NCBI GenBank assembly: GCA_017994695.1
Contig: JAGOKF010000001.1
Coordinates: 62,001 to 126,000, forward strand
Direction: 5' to 3'
Source of the DNA: Myxococcota bacterium
GTDB taxonomy: Bacteria > Myxococcota_A > UBA9042 > DTJE01
Length of the DNA stretch: 64,000 bases
The notes beneath the pieces were generated by a model that was not told the origin of the DNA, did no database searches, and saw nothing but the letters and a program-made list of their open reading frames with translations. Every line of letters starts with the position of its first letter. The stretch's first letter is position 1. Below, one piece after another: positions 1 through 8,989 of the stretch. Both the position numbers and the translations under genes were made by a program.

Positions 1-34
1 CCGCCGCGGGTCGATTGCGTCGAAAGGCGATCCG

Positions 35-1279
35 GTGCAGGCTTCCCCCATGAAGCCGCTCCCGGAACGGCCCCGGCTCCAGCGCCTGGACGACCCCCCT
101 GGCGGACTGCTCGACGGGGCCCCGGAACTGCGGGAGAAGGTCCGGGATCTGGCCGTGGTCTCCCGCCTGGCCGCCCCGTCCTTCGTGGCCCTCGCCCTGG
201 CGGGATCCCTGGCCCTCCACTACGGGCTGTTCCTGGTCCTCGCCCCCCGGTCCTCCGGCGGGGGTCTCCACCCGGTGGCCCTGCTGCTCGCCGGGGCCAA
301 GAGCAACCCCTTGATCGAGGCGGGGGAGTGGTGGCGGATGCTGGCGGCGATCTGGCTCCATGCCTCCTGGCCCCACCTCCTCGTGAACCTCGCGGGACTG
401 CTGCTCCTGGGGCAGATCGGCGCCAATGCCCTCGGGGCCGGACGGATGCTGCTGGTCTTCTTCGTCGGGGGCGCCGCCTCCTTCCTGGCCTCCTTCCTGG
501 CCGGAACCGGCGACTCGGTCGGGTCCTCGGGAGCGGTCCATGCCCTGCTGGGTTCGCTGCTGGTCTTCGGGGTGATCCACCGGCGCCGGATTCCCCGCTC
601 GAGCCGCCCCTGGTGGATGGCGACCGCGCTGTTCTTCACCGCGATGACGGTGCTGACCCAGGCCCTGGACCCCCACAGCGATCGCATGGCCCACCTGGGG
701 GGCCTCCTGGCCGGGGCCCTCCTGGGAGCCCCCCTGTCCCGGGCCCCGAGGCTCTTCGAGGGCGGCCCCGAACGCCGGTCCTGGCCCCTGGGCCTGCTGG
801 TCGTCGCGGTGGTCTCCCTGGCCCTGGCGGCGGGGGTGACGGGGCTCGCGGGACTCCAATCCCAGCCGGTCCTGCCGGATCCCGGGCTCCGGGAGGCCCG
901 CCCGGCGGGCCTGCGGATCCGCCTCCCATCCCGGTGGGAGGCCGGACGCCTCCGGGAGGGGCGATGCATGACCCCCCTTCCTCCCGGGACCTCCTGGACC
1001 CCCGCCCAGGGGGAGACCCTCTGCCTCCGGGACCCCTACGGAGCCTTGCTGCTGCTCGGTCCCCCCGCCTCGGTGACTCCGGGGGTCGCCGTGGACCCCT
1101 CCCTGACCGGCATCGGCGGGCTGCGGACCCTGCTCCGGGAACCGGGGGAGGACACCGAGAAGCGCTGGATGGTGCTGAACCCCCAGTGGGCCCTGTCGAT
1201 CCGTTTCTTCCGGATCCTGGCGCCGGCCTACGATCCCCTGCTGGAGGAGATCGCCTCCGGTATGCGGCTGGCCCCCTAG
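35..1279 (+). CDS. Rhomboid-family intramembrane serine protease
   Basis: Polytopic membrane protease that would cleave transmembrane substrates within the bilayer. The rhomboid core spans roughly residues 45-245. It has the HxxxN motif (H114, N118), the catalytic GSSG motif with S165 as nucleophile, and H220 in the segment MAHLGG as its partner. A further hydrophobic segment near residues 253-275 is followed by about 130 soluble residues with no recognised domain, longer than a minimal rhomboid. The GTG start at 35 has AAAGG eight bases upstream; ATG at 50 is an alternative. The frame stays open to the left edge, so a still earlier start cannot be excluded. It converges on ugd, with only three bases between the stop codons. 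The substrate cannot be deduced. Confidence 0.88.
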   Translation: MQASPMKPLPERPRLQRLDDPPGGLLDGAPELREKVRDLAVVSRLAAPSFVALALAGSLALHYGLFLVLAPRSSGGGLHPVALLLAGAKSNPLIEAGEWWRMLAAIWLHASWPHLLVNLAGLLLLGQIGANALGAGRMLLVFFVGGAASFLASFLAGTGDSVGSSGAVHALLGSLLVFGVIHRRRIPRSSRPWWMATALFFTAMTVLTQALDPHSDRMAHLGGLLAGALLGAPLSRAPRLFEGGPERRSWPLGLLVVAVVSLALAAGVTGLAGLQSQPVLPDPGLREARPAGLRIRLPSRWEAGRLREGRCMTPLPPGTSWTPAQGETLCLRDPYGALLLLGPPASVTPGVAVDPSLTGIGGLRTLLREPGEDTEKRWMVLNPQWALSIRFFRILAPAYDPLLEEIASGMRLAP

Positions 1280-1282
1280 GGT

Positions 1283-2590
1283 CTATGGTCGTCCCACGGC
1301 CACGTAGTCGAACCCCGCCTCCCGGAGCCTCGGGCCGGACCAGATGTTGCGGCCGTCCAGGACCAGCCGCCCCCGCATCCGGTCCCGCACCTGCCCGAAG
1401 TCCGGCTGCCGGAACTCCCCCCACTCGGTGACCAGCATCAGGACATCGGCTCCGGCCACCGCCTCCAGGGCTCCCGTGGCGTACGCCAGCCCCGGCCGCG
1501 GCCCGAGGACCTTGCGGGCGTTCTCCATCGCGACGGGGTCGTAGGCCGCCACGGTGGCTCCCCGTTCCAGGAGCCCCCGGACCACCTCCAGGGAGGGGGC
1601 CTCCCGCATGTCGTCGGTGTTGGGCTTGAAGGCGAGCCCCCACAGGGCCACGTGGACTCCCCCGAGGGACTCCCCGAGGCGTTCCACCAGTTTCCGGACC
1701 AGCAGGGTCTTCTGGCGCTCGTTGACCGCCTCCACCGCCTCGAGGATGCGCATCGGCACCCCGTGTTCCTGTCCCGTGGCGATCAGGGCCTTCACGTCCT
1801 TGGGGAAGCAGGACCCTCCGTAGCCCACTCCCGCGAACAGGAACTTGTTGCCGATCCGGGGGTCCGCCCCCATGCCCCGGCGCACCGCGTCCACGTCCGC
1901 CCCGACCCGGTCGCAGAGCGCCGCGATCTCGTTCATGAAACTGATCCGGGTGGCCAGCATCGCGTTGCTGGCGTACTTGGTCATCTCGCTGCTCTGGACG
2001 TCCATGAACAGGATGGGATTCCCCGTTCGGACGAAGGTCTCGTAGACCTCCGACAGCAGTTGCCGGGCCCGGTCCGAGTCCACGCCGCAGACGATGCGGT
2101 CCGGCTTCATCATGTCGTGGACCGCGTCCCCCTCCTTCAGGAACTCGGGGTTCGAGGCCACGTCGAAGGGATGCCGGGTGTACCGGGCGATCTCCTCCCG
2201 GACCTTCCCGCAGGTCCCCACGGGCACCGTGGACTTCACGACCACCAGCCGGTATCCGTCCATGTCCCCGGCGATCTGCCGCGCGACCCCCAGCACGTGG
2301 CGCAGGTCCGCCGACCCGTCCTCCTGGGGCGGCGTGCCCACGGCGATGAAGATCACGGTGCTCCGGCGCACCAGGTCCCCCAGGTCCGTCGTGAAGTGCA
2401 GCCGGCCCTGGGCCCGGTTCCGGTCCACCAGGTCCTGGAGTCCCGGCTCGTAGATGGGGATGCCCCCCTGGTTCAGCAGGGCGATCTTCCCCTCGTCCAC
2501 GTCGCCGCAGATCACCGCGTTCCCGCTTTCGGCCAGGCCGGCGCCGAGCACCAGTCCGACGTACCCCGTGCCGATCACGCCGACGTTCAT
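1283..2590 (-). CDS. ugd: UDP-glucose 6-dehydrogenase
   Basis: Cytoplasmic NAD-dependent enzyme oxidising UDP-glucose to UDP-glucuronate for surface polysaccharide synthesis. The 435 residues are normal for the family. The N-terminal Rossmann motif GTGYVGL (residues 7-13) is followed by the substrate-handling segment NPEFLKEG (about 147-154) and the catalytic cysteine C261 in GYGGSCFPKD. The ATG overlaps the stop of the upstream CNNM gene in an ATGA arrangement and is preceded by GGGAGGAG, so the pair is probably translationally coupled. A GDP-mannose dehydrogenase is the main alternative within the superfamily. The length and active-site motif favour the UDP-glucose/UDP-ManNAc group. Confidence 0.93.
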   Translation of the reverse strand: MNVGVIGTGYVGLVLGAGLAESGNAVICGDVDEGKIALLNQGGIPIYEPGLQDLVDRNRAQGRLHFTTDLGDLVRRSTVIFIAVGTPPQEDGSADLRHVLGVARQIAGDMDGYRLVVVKSTVPVGTCGKVREEIARYTRHPFDVASNPEFLKEGDAVHDMMKPDRIVCGVDSDRARQLLSEVYETFVRTGNPILFMDVQSSEMTKYASNAMLATRISFMNEIAALCDRVGADVDAVRRGMGADPRIGNKFLFAGVGYGGSCFPKDVKALIATGQEHGVPMRILEAVEAVNERQKTLLVRKLVERLGESLGGVHVALWGLAFKPNTDDMREAPSLEVVRGLLERGATVAAYDPVAMENARKVLGPRPGLAYATGALEAVAGADVLMLVTEWGEFRQPDFGQVRDRMRGRLVLDGRNIWSGPRLREAGFDYVAVGRP

Positions 2591-3945
2591 TGCTCCTCCC
2601 CCGGGCCGGGTCTCGGGACCTCCGCCGGCTCCTCCTGCCCGTTCGCCTCGGCCCCGGGCACCTCCTTCGGTCCCACGGCCACCCGGATCACCCGGGTCCG
2701 GGTCCGCTCGGCCACCACCAGGGGCCAACCCTGGTAGGACAGGCGTTCCCCCGCCTGGGGAACCTTCCCGGCCAGCGTCAGCACCAGTCCCCCCACCGTC
2801 TCGAAGTCTCCCTGGTCGGGGATCTGGATGCCCAGCCGCTCGGCGAAGTCCTCGATGGGACAGGTCGCCTCCACCAGGAAGGTCCCGTCCCCCGTCTCCC
2901 GGATGGGCTCCTCGGCCTGGTCGTGCTCGTCCCAGATCTCCCCGACGATCTCCTCCAGCACGTCCTCCACGGTCACGATCCCCGAGGTCCCCCCGAACTC
3001 GTCCACGACGATGGCCATCTGGACCCGTTCCCGCTGCAGGTCCTTCAGCAGGTCCCGGATGTGCCGGGTCTCGGGGACGAAGAGCGTCCTCCGGGACTGG
3101 GCCAGTCGCGTCAACCAGTCCGGCGGGCAGGCTGGACGCGGCGGGGCCTGCAACCGCAGCAGGTCCTTCACGTTGACGATCCCGACGATGGTATCCAGGC
3201 TCCCGCGATAGACCGGGTAGCGGGAATACTGGTGCTCGTTGACGATGCGCAGGGCGTCGTCCAGGGTGGTGTGCTCCTCGAAGCCGATCACGTCGGTCCG
3301 GGGCACCAGGATCTCCTTCGCCAGGGTCTCGCTGAACTCGATGACCGAGGACAGGAGTTCCTGCTTCCCCGACGGGAGGGCCCCCTGGGCGGTCCCCAGG
3401 CGGATCATCGACTCGATCTCCTGCTCGGTGACCGCCGGTTCCCGGCCGGGGTTCCTGAGGCCGGCCCCCGCCAGGAGCCAGGAACTGGTCCGCTCGAAGA
3501 ACCAGGACAGGGGGCGCACGATCCAGCAGAGACCGTGACTGACGGCCATGAAGGGGACGAGGGCCCGGGGACGGTGCTTCGCGAGGGTCTTGGGGGTCAC
3601 CTCCCCGAAGAGGACCAGCAGCAGGGTCATCACCCCCACGGCCGCCGCCACTCCCAGGCCCTCGGCCCCGACGATCCCCGCCCTCTCGAGCAGCCGCGCC
3701 GCCAGGGCGGTCGCCAGGGCCGAGGCCAGGATGTTCAGGAGGTTGTTGACCACCAGGATGCTGGCGATCACGGCGTTGGGGTTGTCCCGCCACTGGGCCA
3801 GCAGCCGGACCTTGCGCCGCTCCTCCTCGAGGATCTGGTGCACGCCGGCAGGCCCCAGGGCCAGCAGCGCCGTCTCGGTGGCGGAGACCAGGCCGGAGAG
3901 AAGAATCAGGATCCCGATCACCAGCAGTGTGAATTCGTCCCCCAC
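2587..3945 (-). CDS. CNNM/CorC-HlyC family transporter-associated protein with CBS pair
   Basis: Membrane protein of the CNNM/CorC (hemolysin C-like) family, linked in other bacteria to magnesium and cobalt efflux or tolerance. Residues 1-190 form the DUF21/CNNM membrane domain, with a first hydrophobic segment at about 5-28 and the conserved FGEVTPKTLAK motif. Two CBS motifs follow at about 215-340, including FGGTSGIVTVEDVLEEIVGE, then a CorC_HlyC C-terminal domain at about 350-430. The tail is rich in Pro and Glu. It is the first gene of a coupled pair with ugd. A TAGCAT -10 element lies 33 bases upstream of the start. The ion transported is not visible in the sequence. Confidence 0.9.
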   Translation of the reverse strand: MGDEFTLLVIGILILLSGLVSATETALLALGPAGVHQILEEERRKVRLLAQWRDNPNAVIASILVVNNLLNILASALATALAARLLERAGIVGAEGLGVAAAVGVMTLLLVLFGEVTPKTLAKHRPRALVPFMAVSHGLCWIVRPLSWFFERTSSWLLAGAGLRNPGREPAVTEQEIESMIRLGTAQGALPSGKQELLSSVIEFSETLAKEILVPRTDVIGFEEHTTLDDALRIVNEHQYSRYPVYRGSLDTIVGIVNVKDLLRLQAPPRPACPPDWLTRLAQSRRTLFVPETRHIRDLLKDLQRERVQMAIVVDEFGGTSGIVTVEDVLEEIVGEIWDEHDQAEEPIRETGDGTFLVEATCPIEDFAERLGIQIPDQGDFETVGGLVLTLAGKVPQAGERLSYQGWPLVVAERTRTRVIRVAVGPKEVPGAEANGQEEPAEVPRPGPGEEQ

Positions 3946-3978
3946 CTCGGAAAGGACCCCCTCCCGGAAACCCCTGGA

Positions 3979-3984
3979 ATGCTA
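3979..3984 (-). promoter_or_regulatory. Probable -10 element for the CNNM-ugd pair
   Basis: TAGCAT on the minus strand, 33 bases upstream of the CNNM start. It matches a -10 type repeated in front of many genes here. No clear -35 box is seen. Confidence 0.45.
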
Positions 3985-4004
3985 ACAGAGAAGGGCGGGA
4001 TCGG

Positions 4005-5228
4005 TCAAAGAAGCCGGGCGTCCCGATCCCCCTGGCCCCCCCGGATCCAGTCCCAGCAGGCGTCGTGGATGCGCCGCCGGGCCTCCCGGATGCCCTCCCG
4101 GTTCCGGGTGGGGTGGACCCGGTGGCTCAGCAACACCACGATGGCGTCCCCGGGGAGATCCACCCAGAAGGAGGTCCCGGTGAACCCCAGGTGCCCGGCG
4201 GTGCCCTCCGGGGCCCGGTCGCCTGCCAGCGACCCCGAGGGCGAGGGGGTGTCCAGCCCCAGCAGCCGGGTGGACCCCGGGAGCCGCCGCCCCGGGTCCC
4301 AGGCCTCCCGGAGCAGGTCCCGGGGAAGCCAGTCCCTGGTTCCGGCCCAGGAGTCCCGCAGGGCCTGGACGATCCGGGCCGTCTCCTGGGCAGTCGAGAA
4401 GAGGCCCGCGTGGCCGGCCACGCCTCCCAGCATCCAGGCGTTCTCGTCGTGGACCTCCCCCTGGAGACAGCGCCCGCGGAGGGGACAGCACTCGGTGGCG
4501 GCGATGGTGCCCGCCTCCCCGGGGGACAGTGGCTGGGCGCGTCCCCGGCGGATCGGCCGGAAGGAGGTCCGCACGAGGCCCAGGGGTCCAGCGACCCGCT
4601 GCCGGAACAGCACGTCCAGGGGAGCCCCACCCGCGGCCTCGCAGACCTCCTGGGCGACCAGGTAGCCGAGGTCGCTGTACACGCACGCGGTGCCCGGCGG
4701 CGACTCGGGTTCCTCCGAGGCCAGGCGCCTGCGCAGGTATTCCCGGGCCCCGGGAGTCCCGGCCGACGACAGGCCCCGCTCGGCGCAGAACTCCGGGCCG
4801 TAGGGCCGCCAGGCCGCCAGGCCCGACGCGTGGCGCAGCAGGAGGTCCGTCGTGACGGCCCCGATCCACCGGTCCCTGGTCCAGGACAGGTAGCGGCCCA
4901 CGGGCGCCGACAGGTCCAGGCGCCCCTCGGCCGCCAGGGCCAGGGCGACGGGCATCAGCCCGATGGCCTTCGTCAGCGACGCGACATCGAACAGGGTATC
5001 GGGGGTCACCTGGGCACGGACCGCCCCGGTCCCCTCCTCGGCGGTCCATCCCGTCGCCGCCACGAGGCGGTCCTGCCCCCGGGAACGGACCAGCAGCACC
5101 GCCCCCGGAAAGGCTCTCCCCGTCTCCTCCTCCAGCACCCGTCTCGGGTCGATCCCGCCCAACGGTCTCGTCTCCCCGGCACGGACCGGAACCCCGTTCG
5201 TCTCCCCGCCGTCCCCGATCCCCGGCAC
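4005..5228 (-). CDS. Serine beta-lactamase-like hydrolase (class C / DD-peptidase superfamily)
   Basis: Serine hydrolase of the beta-lactamase/penicillin-binding-protein-like superfamily, of the kind that acts on D-amino-acid peptides or esters. The SxxK nucleophile motif is SLTK (S84, K87). The second motif is YSD (Y184) in place of YxN. An HLG motif around residue 345 replaces KTG, as in many family members. No signal peptide is visible, so it may be cytoplasmic. The GTG start at 5228 lies 13 bases after the LD-carboxypeptidase stop, so the two form an operon and probably share a role in murein-peptide recycling. The start lacks a strong ribosome site; an in-frame TTG about 22 codons in is an alternative. 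Confidence 0.82.
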   Translation of the reverse strand: MPGIGDGGETNGVPVRAGETRPLGGIDPRRVLEEETGRAFPGAVLLVRSRGQDRLVAATGWTAEEGTGAVRAQVTPDTLFDVASLTKAIGLMPVALALAAEGRLDLSAPVGRYLSWTRDRWIGAVTTDLLLRHASGLAAWRPYGPEFCAERGLSSAGTPGAREYLRRRLASEEPESPPGTACVYSDLGYLVAQEVCEAAGGAPLDVLFRQRVAGPLGLVRTSFRPIRRGRAQPLSPGEAGTIAATECCPLRGRCLQGEVHDENAWMLGGVAGHAGLFSTAQETARIVQALRDSWAGTRDWLPRDLLREAWDPGRRLPGSTRLLGLDTPSPSGSLAGDRAPEGTAGHLGFTGTSFWVDLPGDAIVVLLSHRVHPTRNREGIREARRRIHDACWDWIRGGQGDRDARLL

Positions 5229-5241
5229 GGACGGGAGGCTA

Positions 5242-6144
5242 TCACCGGTGGCAGGGATCCTCGACCACCTGCAGGATCCCCCGGTCCCCCTCCAGTTCCG
5301 CCATCGCTCCCTCCGGGACGGGGTGAAGCGGTCCCCGGTGCCCGGCGGGGAACCCGGCGACGACGGGACATCCCAGCCGGGCGGCCAGGCGCTCCAGCAC
5401 CTCCGCCAGGGCCTCCCGGGCCTCCCGGTCGTCGCAGTCGATCCCGAGGTCCCCGATGACCAGCCCCCGGAGCCGCCGGGCCTCCCGGGCCATGCCCGCC
5501 TGGGCCAGCAGGCGGTCCAGGCGGTAGGGCGGCTCGTGGACGTCCTCGACCACCCAGATGCAGCCCGCCATCGGGGCCTCGAAGGGCGTCCCCATCAGCG
5601 CGCAGATCAGGCTCAGGTTCCCGACGACCAGCCGTCCCCGGCCCCGCCCGCCCCGGACCGGCTCCAGTCCCTCCCACCGGAAGGTCCGTTCGGGGTCCTC
5701 GCCGAAGAGAGCCCTCCGGGTCCGGTCCAGGCTCTCGCGGTCCAGGCCTGCCAACGTCGTGACGTTGGGTCCGTGGATCCCCATGAACCCCTGCCGCAGT
5801 CGCAGCAGGTGCAGCGCCGTGACGTCCGAGAAGCCCATCAGGAGACGCGGCCGGGCGGGCCGGTCCACCGCCTCGAGGATTCGCATGGACCCGTAGCCCC
5901 CCCGGGCCGCCAGGACCCCCTCGACCTCCGGGTCCCGAAAGGCATCCTGCCATTCCCGGGCCCGATCCGCATCCGGGCCGGCCAGGTAGTGGACCCGGTC
6001 GAAGATGCGGGGGGCCCACCGGGTCTGGAGGCCCCAGTCCTGCAGCACTGCGAGGCCCCGCTCGAAGGGATCCCGGGGGACCACTCCGCTGGGAGCCACC
6101 ACCCGGACCACGGATCCGGGACGCAGGGGAGGAAAGGGTTGCAT
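5242..6144 (-). CDS. ldcA: Muramoyltetrapeptide LD-carboxypeptidase (peptidase family S66)
   Basis: Removes the terminal D-alanine from murein tetrapeptides during cell-wall recycling, normally in the cytoplasm. The 300 residues fit the S66 family. The triad is readable: S106 in GFSDVTALH, E200 in VVEDVHEPPY, and H269 in AGHRGP. The family motif GGYG is at 82-85. It is first in an operon with the serine hydrolase at 4005-5228. A TAGAAT -10 element lies 20 bases upstream, facing away from the promoter of the divergent patatin gene. Microcin C self-immunity (MccF-type) proteins share the fold, but nothing around the gene suggests that role. Confidence 0.9.
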   Translation of the reverse strand: MQPFPPLRPGSVVRVVAPSGVVPRDPFERGLAVLQDWGLQTRWAPRIFDRVHYLAGPDADRAREWQDAFRDPEVEGVLAARGGYGSMRILEAVDRPARPRLLMGFSDVTALHLLRLRQGFMGIHGPNVTTLAGLDRESLDRTRRALFGEDPERTFRWEGLEPVRGGRGRGRLVVGNLSLICALMGTPFEAPMAGCIWVVEDVHEPPYRLDRLLAQAGMAREARRLRGLVIGDLGIDCDDREAREALAEVLERLAARLGCPVVAGFPAGHRGPLHPVPEGAMAELEGDRGILQVVEDPCHR

Positions 6145-6164
6145 CGGGCGCCTCCGTCCGGGGG

Positions 6165-6170
6165 ATTCTA
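6165..6170 (-). promoter_or_regulatory. Probable -10 element for ldcA operon
   Basis: TAGAAT on the minus strand, 20 bases from the ldcA start. It lies in an 89-base divergent intergenic space shared with the patatin promoter. Confidence 0.5.
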
Positions 6171-6203
6171 GCGGGCCTTTGGCGCCCGGGCCACATCCGG
6201 GGA

Positions 6204-6209
6204 TACAAT
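6204..6209 (+). promoter_or_regulatory. Probable -10 element for patatin gene
   Basis: TACAAT, 24 bases upstream of the ATG at 6234. A TTGGCG about 19 bases further upstream could act as a weak -35 box. Confidence 0.5.
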
Positions 6210-6233
6210 GGTTCCGCGGACGCCGGAGGCCCC

Positions 6234-7568
6234 ATGAGTCTCACCATCCTCCAGAAATCGGACCTGCGGAGCCCCAAGAGGAACCCCCGCATCGCCCTGG
6301 TCCTCGCCGGCGGCGCCATCAGCGGCGGGGCCTTCAAGATCGGGGGTCTGATCGCGCTGAACCGCTTCCTGAAGAACCGCAAGGTGAACCAGTTCGACAT
6401 CTATGTGGGACTGTCGGCCGGGGCGTTCGTCGGGGTGATGCTGGCAGGGGGCCTGCCGCCCGAGGAGGCCCTCCGGAGCCTGAACGGCACCTCCCGGCGC
6501 CTGGAGCAGTTCCGGTTCTACGACTTCTACTGGCCGGCCTTCGGCGAGTGGTCCCGCCGGGCCGGGCGCCTGGGGCGAGACGCCGTGCGCATCGGCCCCG
6601 GCCTGGTCCGGGCCGTGCTGGCCCATGCCTCCCGGAACCGGGAAGAACTGGCCTCCCGGCTGGGGGACATCCTGCGCCATCCCGGCTACTCCTCGATGGA
6701 GGGCCTGCTGGGCCCGCTGGTGAACGACCTGCTGGAGGCGACGCCCCTGCCCCATGCCGGCCGCTACATCCCCGCCGGGATTTTCGACAACAGCCGGATC
6801 GAGGCCTTCATCCGGAAGAACCTCGAGCGGAACCACATTCCCAACGACTTCCGGGCCCTCTACCGGCAGCGGAAGGTCAGCCTCTACATCACCGCCACGA
6901 ACCTGAACACCGCCCGGGGCGTCGTCTTCGGCCACGACACGGACCCCACCGCGACGATCAGCGAGGCCGTGCAGGCCTCGACGGCCATCCCCGGGTTCTA
7001 CGTGCCCCCCAGGATTCGCGGCGAGGAGTACGTGGACGCGATGGTCCGGAAGACCGCCAACACCAGCCTCGCGGTGCAGAAGGGCGCGGACCTCGTGATC
7101 ATCTACAACCCCTTCCGGCCCTTCATGAACCGCAGCCGGTACCAGCTGGTCCCCACGGTGGCCGGCCTCTCGGAACTGGGGCTCGGCACCGTGCTGAACC
7201 AGTCCCTCCGGACGATGGTCCACACCCGGCTCTACCTCGGCCTGAAGAACCTGCGCCTGGACCCGACCTTCAAGGGGGACGTGCTGCTGATCGAGCCCAC
7301 CGAGTCGGACTCGGAGTTCTTCAACATCAACCCGCTGGCCTTCTGGAACCGCAGGCGGGCCGCCGAGAACGGCTACCGGTCCGTGAAGGAGGACCTGGAG
7401 CGGAACCAGGGGGAGGTGGAGCGCATCCTGCGGGCCTACGGGCTGGAATGCAGCGTGGACGCCCTCTACGACGAACTGGACGTGGACGGGATCGGGGAGG
7501 ACGAGGAGGAACCCGAGGACCCCCGGATCCCGGAACGAAAGGCCGCGGGCCTGCGCCTGGTGCGATGA
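6234..7568 (+). CDS. Patatin-like phospholipase
   Basis: Lipid acyl hydrolase with a Ser-Asp dyad. An oxyanion-hole glycine run (GGAISGGAFK, about 26-35) precedes the nucleophile elbow GLSAG with S61. The dyad aspartate is D268 in YVDAM, where the usual DGG/DGA reads DAM. At 444 residues it is longer than minimal patatins; the last ~120 residues end in an acidic, charged tail. No signal peptide is seen. GGAGG five bases before the ATG fixes the start. Bacterial patatins range from membrane-lipid remodelling enzymes to secreted toxins. This one stands alone, so its substrate is unknown. Confidence 0.88.
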   Translation: MSLTILQKSDLRSPKRNPRIALVLAGGAISGGAFKIGGLIALNRFLKNRKVNQFDIYVGLSAGAFVGVMLAGGLPPEEALRSLNGTSRRLEQFRFYDFYWPAFGEWSRRAGRLGRDAVRIGPGLVRAVLAHASRNREELASRLGDILRHPGYSSMEGLLGPLVNDLLEATPLPHAGRYIPAGIFDNSRIEAFIRKNLERNHIPNDFRALYRQRKVSLYITATNLNTARGVVFGHDTDPTATISEAVQASTAIPGFYVPPRIRGEEYVDAMVRKTANTSLAVQKGADLVIIYNPFRPFMNRSRYQLVPTVAGLSELGLGTVLNQSLRTMVHTRLYLGLKNLRLDPTFKGDVLLIEPTESDSEFFNINPLAFWNRRRAAENGYRSVKEDLERNQGEVERILRAYGLECSVDALYDELDVDGIGEDEEEPEDPRIPERKAAGLRLVR

Positions 7569-7593
7569 GACACCGGATCGCCTCCAGGCAGGG

Positions 7594-7599
7594 TAGAAT
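7594..7599 (+). promoter_or_regulatory. -10 element predicting a leaderless transcript
   Basis: TAGAAT ends six bases before the ATG at 7606 (intervening GCCTCC), so transcription should begin at or next to the start codon. No Shine-Dalgarno sequence is present. The same layout recurs at 20921. Confidence 0.5.
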
Positions 7600-7605
7600 G
7601 CCTCC

Positions 7606-8205
7606 ATGAGCGGCTCGAACCGACGACGGCTGTGCCTGGTGATGGTGACGGGGTTCCTCGCCTGCTCGGGGGACTCCCGGGAGGCACCGGTGCGGGAGGC
7701 CGTGGCCCGATTCCTCCACGGGCTCGAACAGGCCGACGGGTCGGCGTTGTGGGACCTGGCGGACCGGGAGACCCGGGAGGCCTTCGAGGACCTGGCCCGA
7801 CAGGTCCGGGAGGGCCTGGACCTGGTGGACCGCTTCTGGCCCGAAGAGGAGAAGGCGACCACCCGCCGGGCGATCGCCGGGGACTTCGCCGGGCGACAGG
7901 CCGACGGCCGGAGCCTGTTCCTGGCCCTGCTCGACCCCCGGCAACTGAACGCCCCGGCCGATCCCGATTCCCGGCGGATCGACCGGATCGAGTGGTCGGA
8001 GGACCGGGCCTCGGTGGTGATGCGTTCCGGGGACACCCTGGAGTTCCGGCAGGACCCCGACGGCGGTTGGCGGACCTCGGTCTTCCTGGAGGCCTGGAGG
8101 AAGCATCCCGCCCGGGACACGCTGATGCGGAACCTCCAGGTGGTCCGGGACAACGCCCGGATCCTCGCCGAGGCGGCTTCGGAGCCCCCGAAGGAGGCAC
8201 CATGA
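7606..8205 (+). CDS. Putative lipoprotein of unknown function
   Basis: A 199-residue protein with an N-terminal Arg-rich signal and a lipobox-like FLAC (C20), so probably a lipoprotein. The mature part is charged and largely helical, without a recognised catalytic motif. It resembles the many bacterial proteins of this length that carry an NTF2-like or DUF4878-like fold, but this is only a guess from length and pattern. It overlaps the next gene by ATGA, implying coupled translation with the PEGA protein. It appears to be translated from a leaderless message. Confidence 0.72.
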   Translation: MSGSNRRRLCLVMVTGFLACSGDSREAPVREAVARFLHGLEQADGSALWDLADRETREAFEDLARQVREGLDLVDRFWPEEEKATTRRAIAGDFAGRQADGRSLFLALLDPRQLNAPADPDSRRIDRIEWSEDRASVVMRSGDTLEFRQDPDGGWRTSVFLEAWRKHPARDTLMRNLQVVRDNARILAEAASEPPKEAP

Positions 8206-8909
8206 GGCGCATCGCCGCCTGGACCTGCTGCGCCCTGCTGGTCATTCCCCAGGGCCTCTGGGCCGCCCCCCCCCGCAAGGCCGGCCGGACCGAGTCCCCC
8301 GAAAGGAACGGCTGGCTGCGCCTTTCCTGCCCGGTGGAGGGAGCCCGCTTCGTGATCGACGAGGAGTCGGGGGAAGAGGCCATCGCGGGCACGACGCCCC
8401 TGTCGACCCCGATCCCGCTGCCGCCGGGGACCCACACGGTCCGGGTGGTGAAGGACGGCTATCTCCCATTCTCGGAGGTCTTCGACGTCGCGCCGGGACA
8501 GACGGCCGAGGTCGAGGCGGACCTCATCTTCTACTCCGGCACCCTCCGGGCCCTGTCGGCTCCCTCGGGGGCCGAGGTCCAGGTGGACGGCGCCTCCGTC
8601 GGCCGGACCCCCCTGGAGCAGATGGTGGCCATCGGGGAGCACGTGGTGCGACTCTCGCTGCCGGGGCACGTGGAGGAGGTTCGGCGGGTCCAGATCCGGA
8701 CCGGCCAGGCGACCGAGATCACGGTGCGGCTGGTCTCGGAGGCCGAGGCCCGGAAGGCCTCCGAGGGACCCGTGTTCTGGAAGCAGTGGTGGTTCTGGAC
8801 CGTGATCGGCGTCGTCGCGGGGGGCGCCGTGGCCGCCGGGGTGGCGATTCCCCTGACCCGTTCCTCCTCCCGGGCCGCCGAACCCGACGGCCAGATCACG
8901 CTTCCTTGA
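8202..8909 (+). CDS. PEGA-domain membrane protein
   Basis: A 235-residue exported protein with a signal peptide (about 1-22) and two tandem PEGA-type beta domains (about 35-105 and 106-175). Typical motifs are PPGTHTVRVVKDGY and a second repeat containing VDGASVGRTPL. A tryptophan-rich transmembrane helix follows near residues 190-215, with a short tail. PEGA domains are beta-sandwiches of cell-surface or S-layer-linked proteins. The start is set by GGAGG four bases before the ATG, which overlaps the stop of the lipoprotein gene. A strong hairpin follows the stop, so this two-gene unit ends here. Confidence 0.85.
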   Translation: MRRIAAWTCCALLVIPQGLWAAPPRKAGRTESPERNGWLRLSCPVEGARFVIDEESGEEAIAGTTPLSTPIPLPPGTHTVRVVKDGYLPFSEVFDVAPGQTAEVEADLIFYSGTLRALSAPSGAEVQVDGASVGRTPLEQMVAIGEHVVRLSLPGHVEEVRRVQIRTGQATEITVRLVSEAEARKASEGPVFWKQWWFWTVIGVVAGGAVAAGVAIPLTRSSSRAAEPDGQITLP

Positions 8910-8922
8910 CCCGGGAATCCCG

Positions 8923-8946
8923 GCCCTTCCGGCCCGCCGGAAGGGC
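8923..8946 (+). terminator. Intrinsic terminator after PEGA gene
   Basis: A perfect 10-bp stem (GCCCTTCCGG with its complement) around a four-base loop, followed by TTTCGTT, 14 bases after the stop at 8909. It is the clearest terminator in the window. Confidence 0.75.
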
Positions 8947-8989
8947 TTTCGTTCCGATGCGGGCCCGGGACGAGGGAATTCCAGGCAGG

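Noticed and set aside
1283-3793. Single 836-residue reading frame spanning UDP-glucose dehydrogenase and upstream sequence
   Set aside because: Only the C-terminal 435 residues are protein-like. The rest is a frame-shifted shadow of the CNNM gene, and the true ATG at 2590 has a ribosome site.
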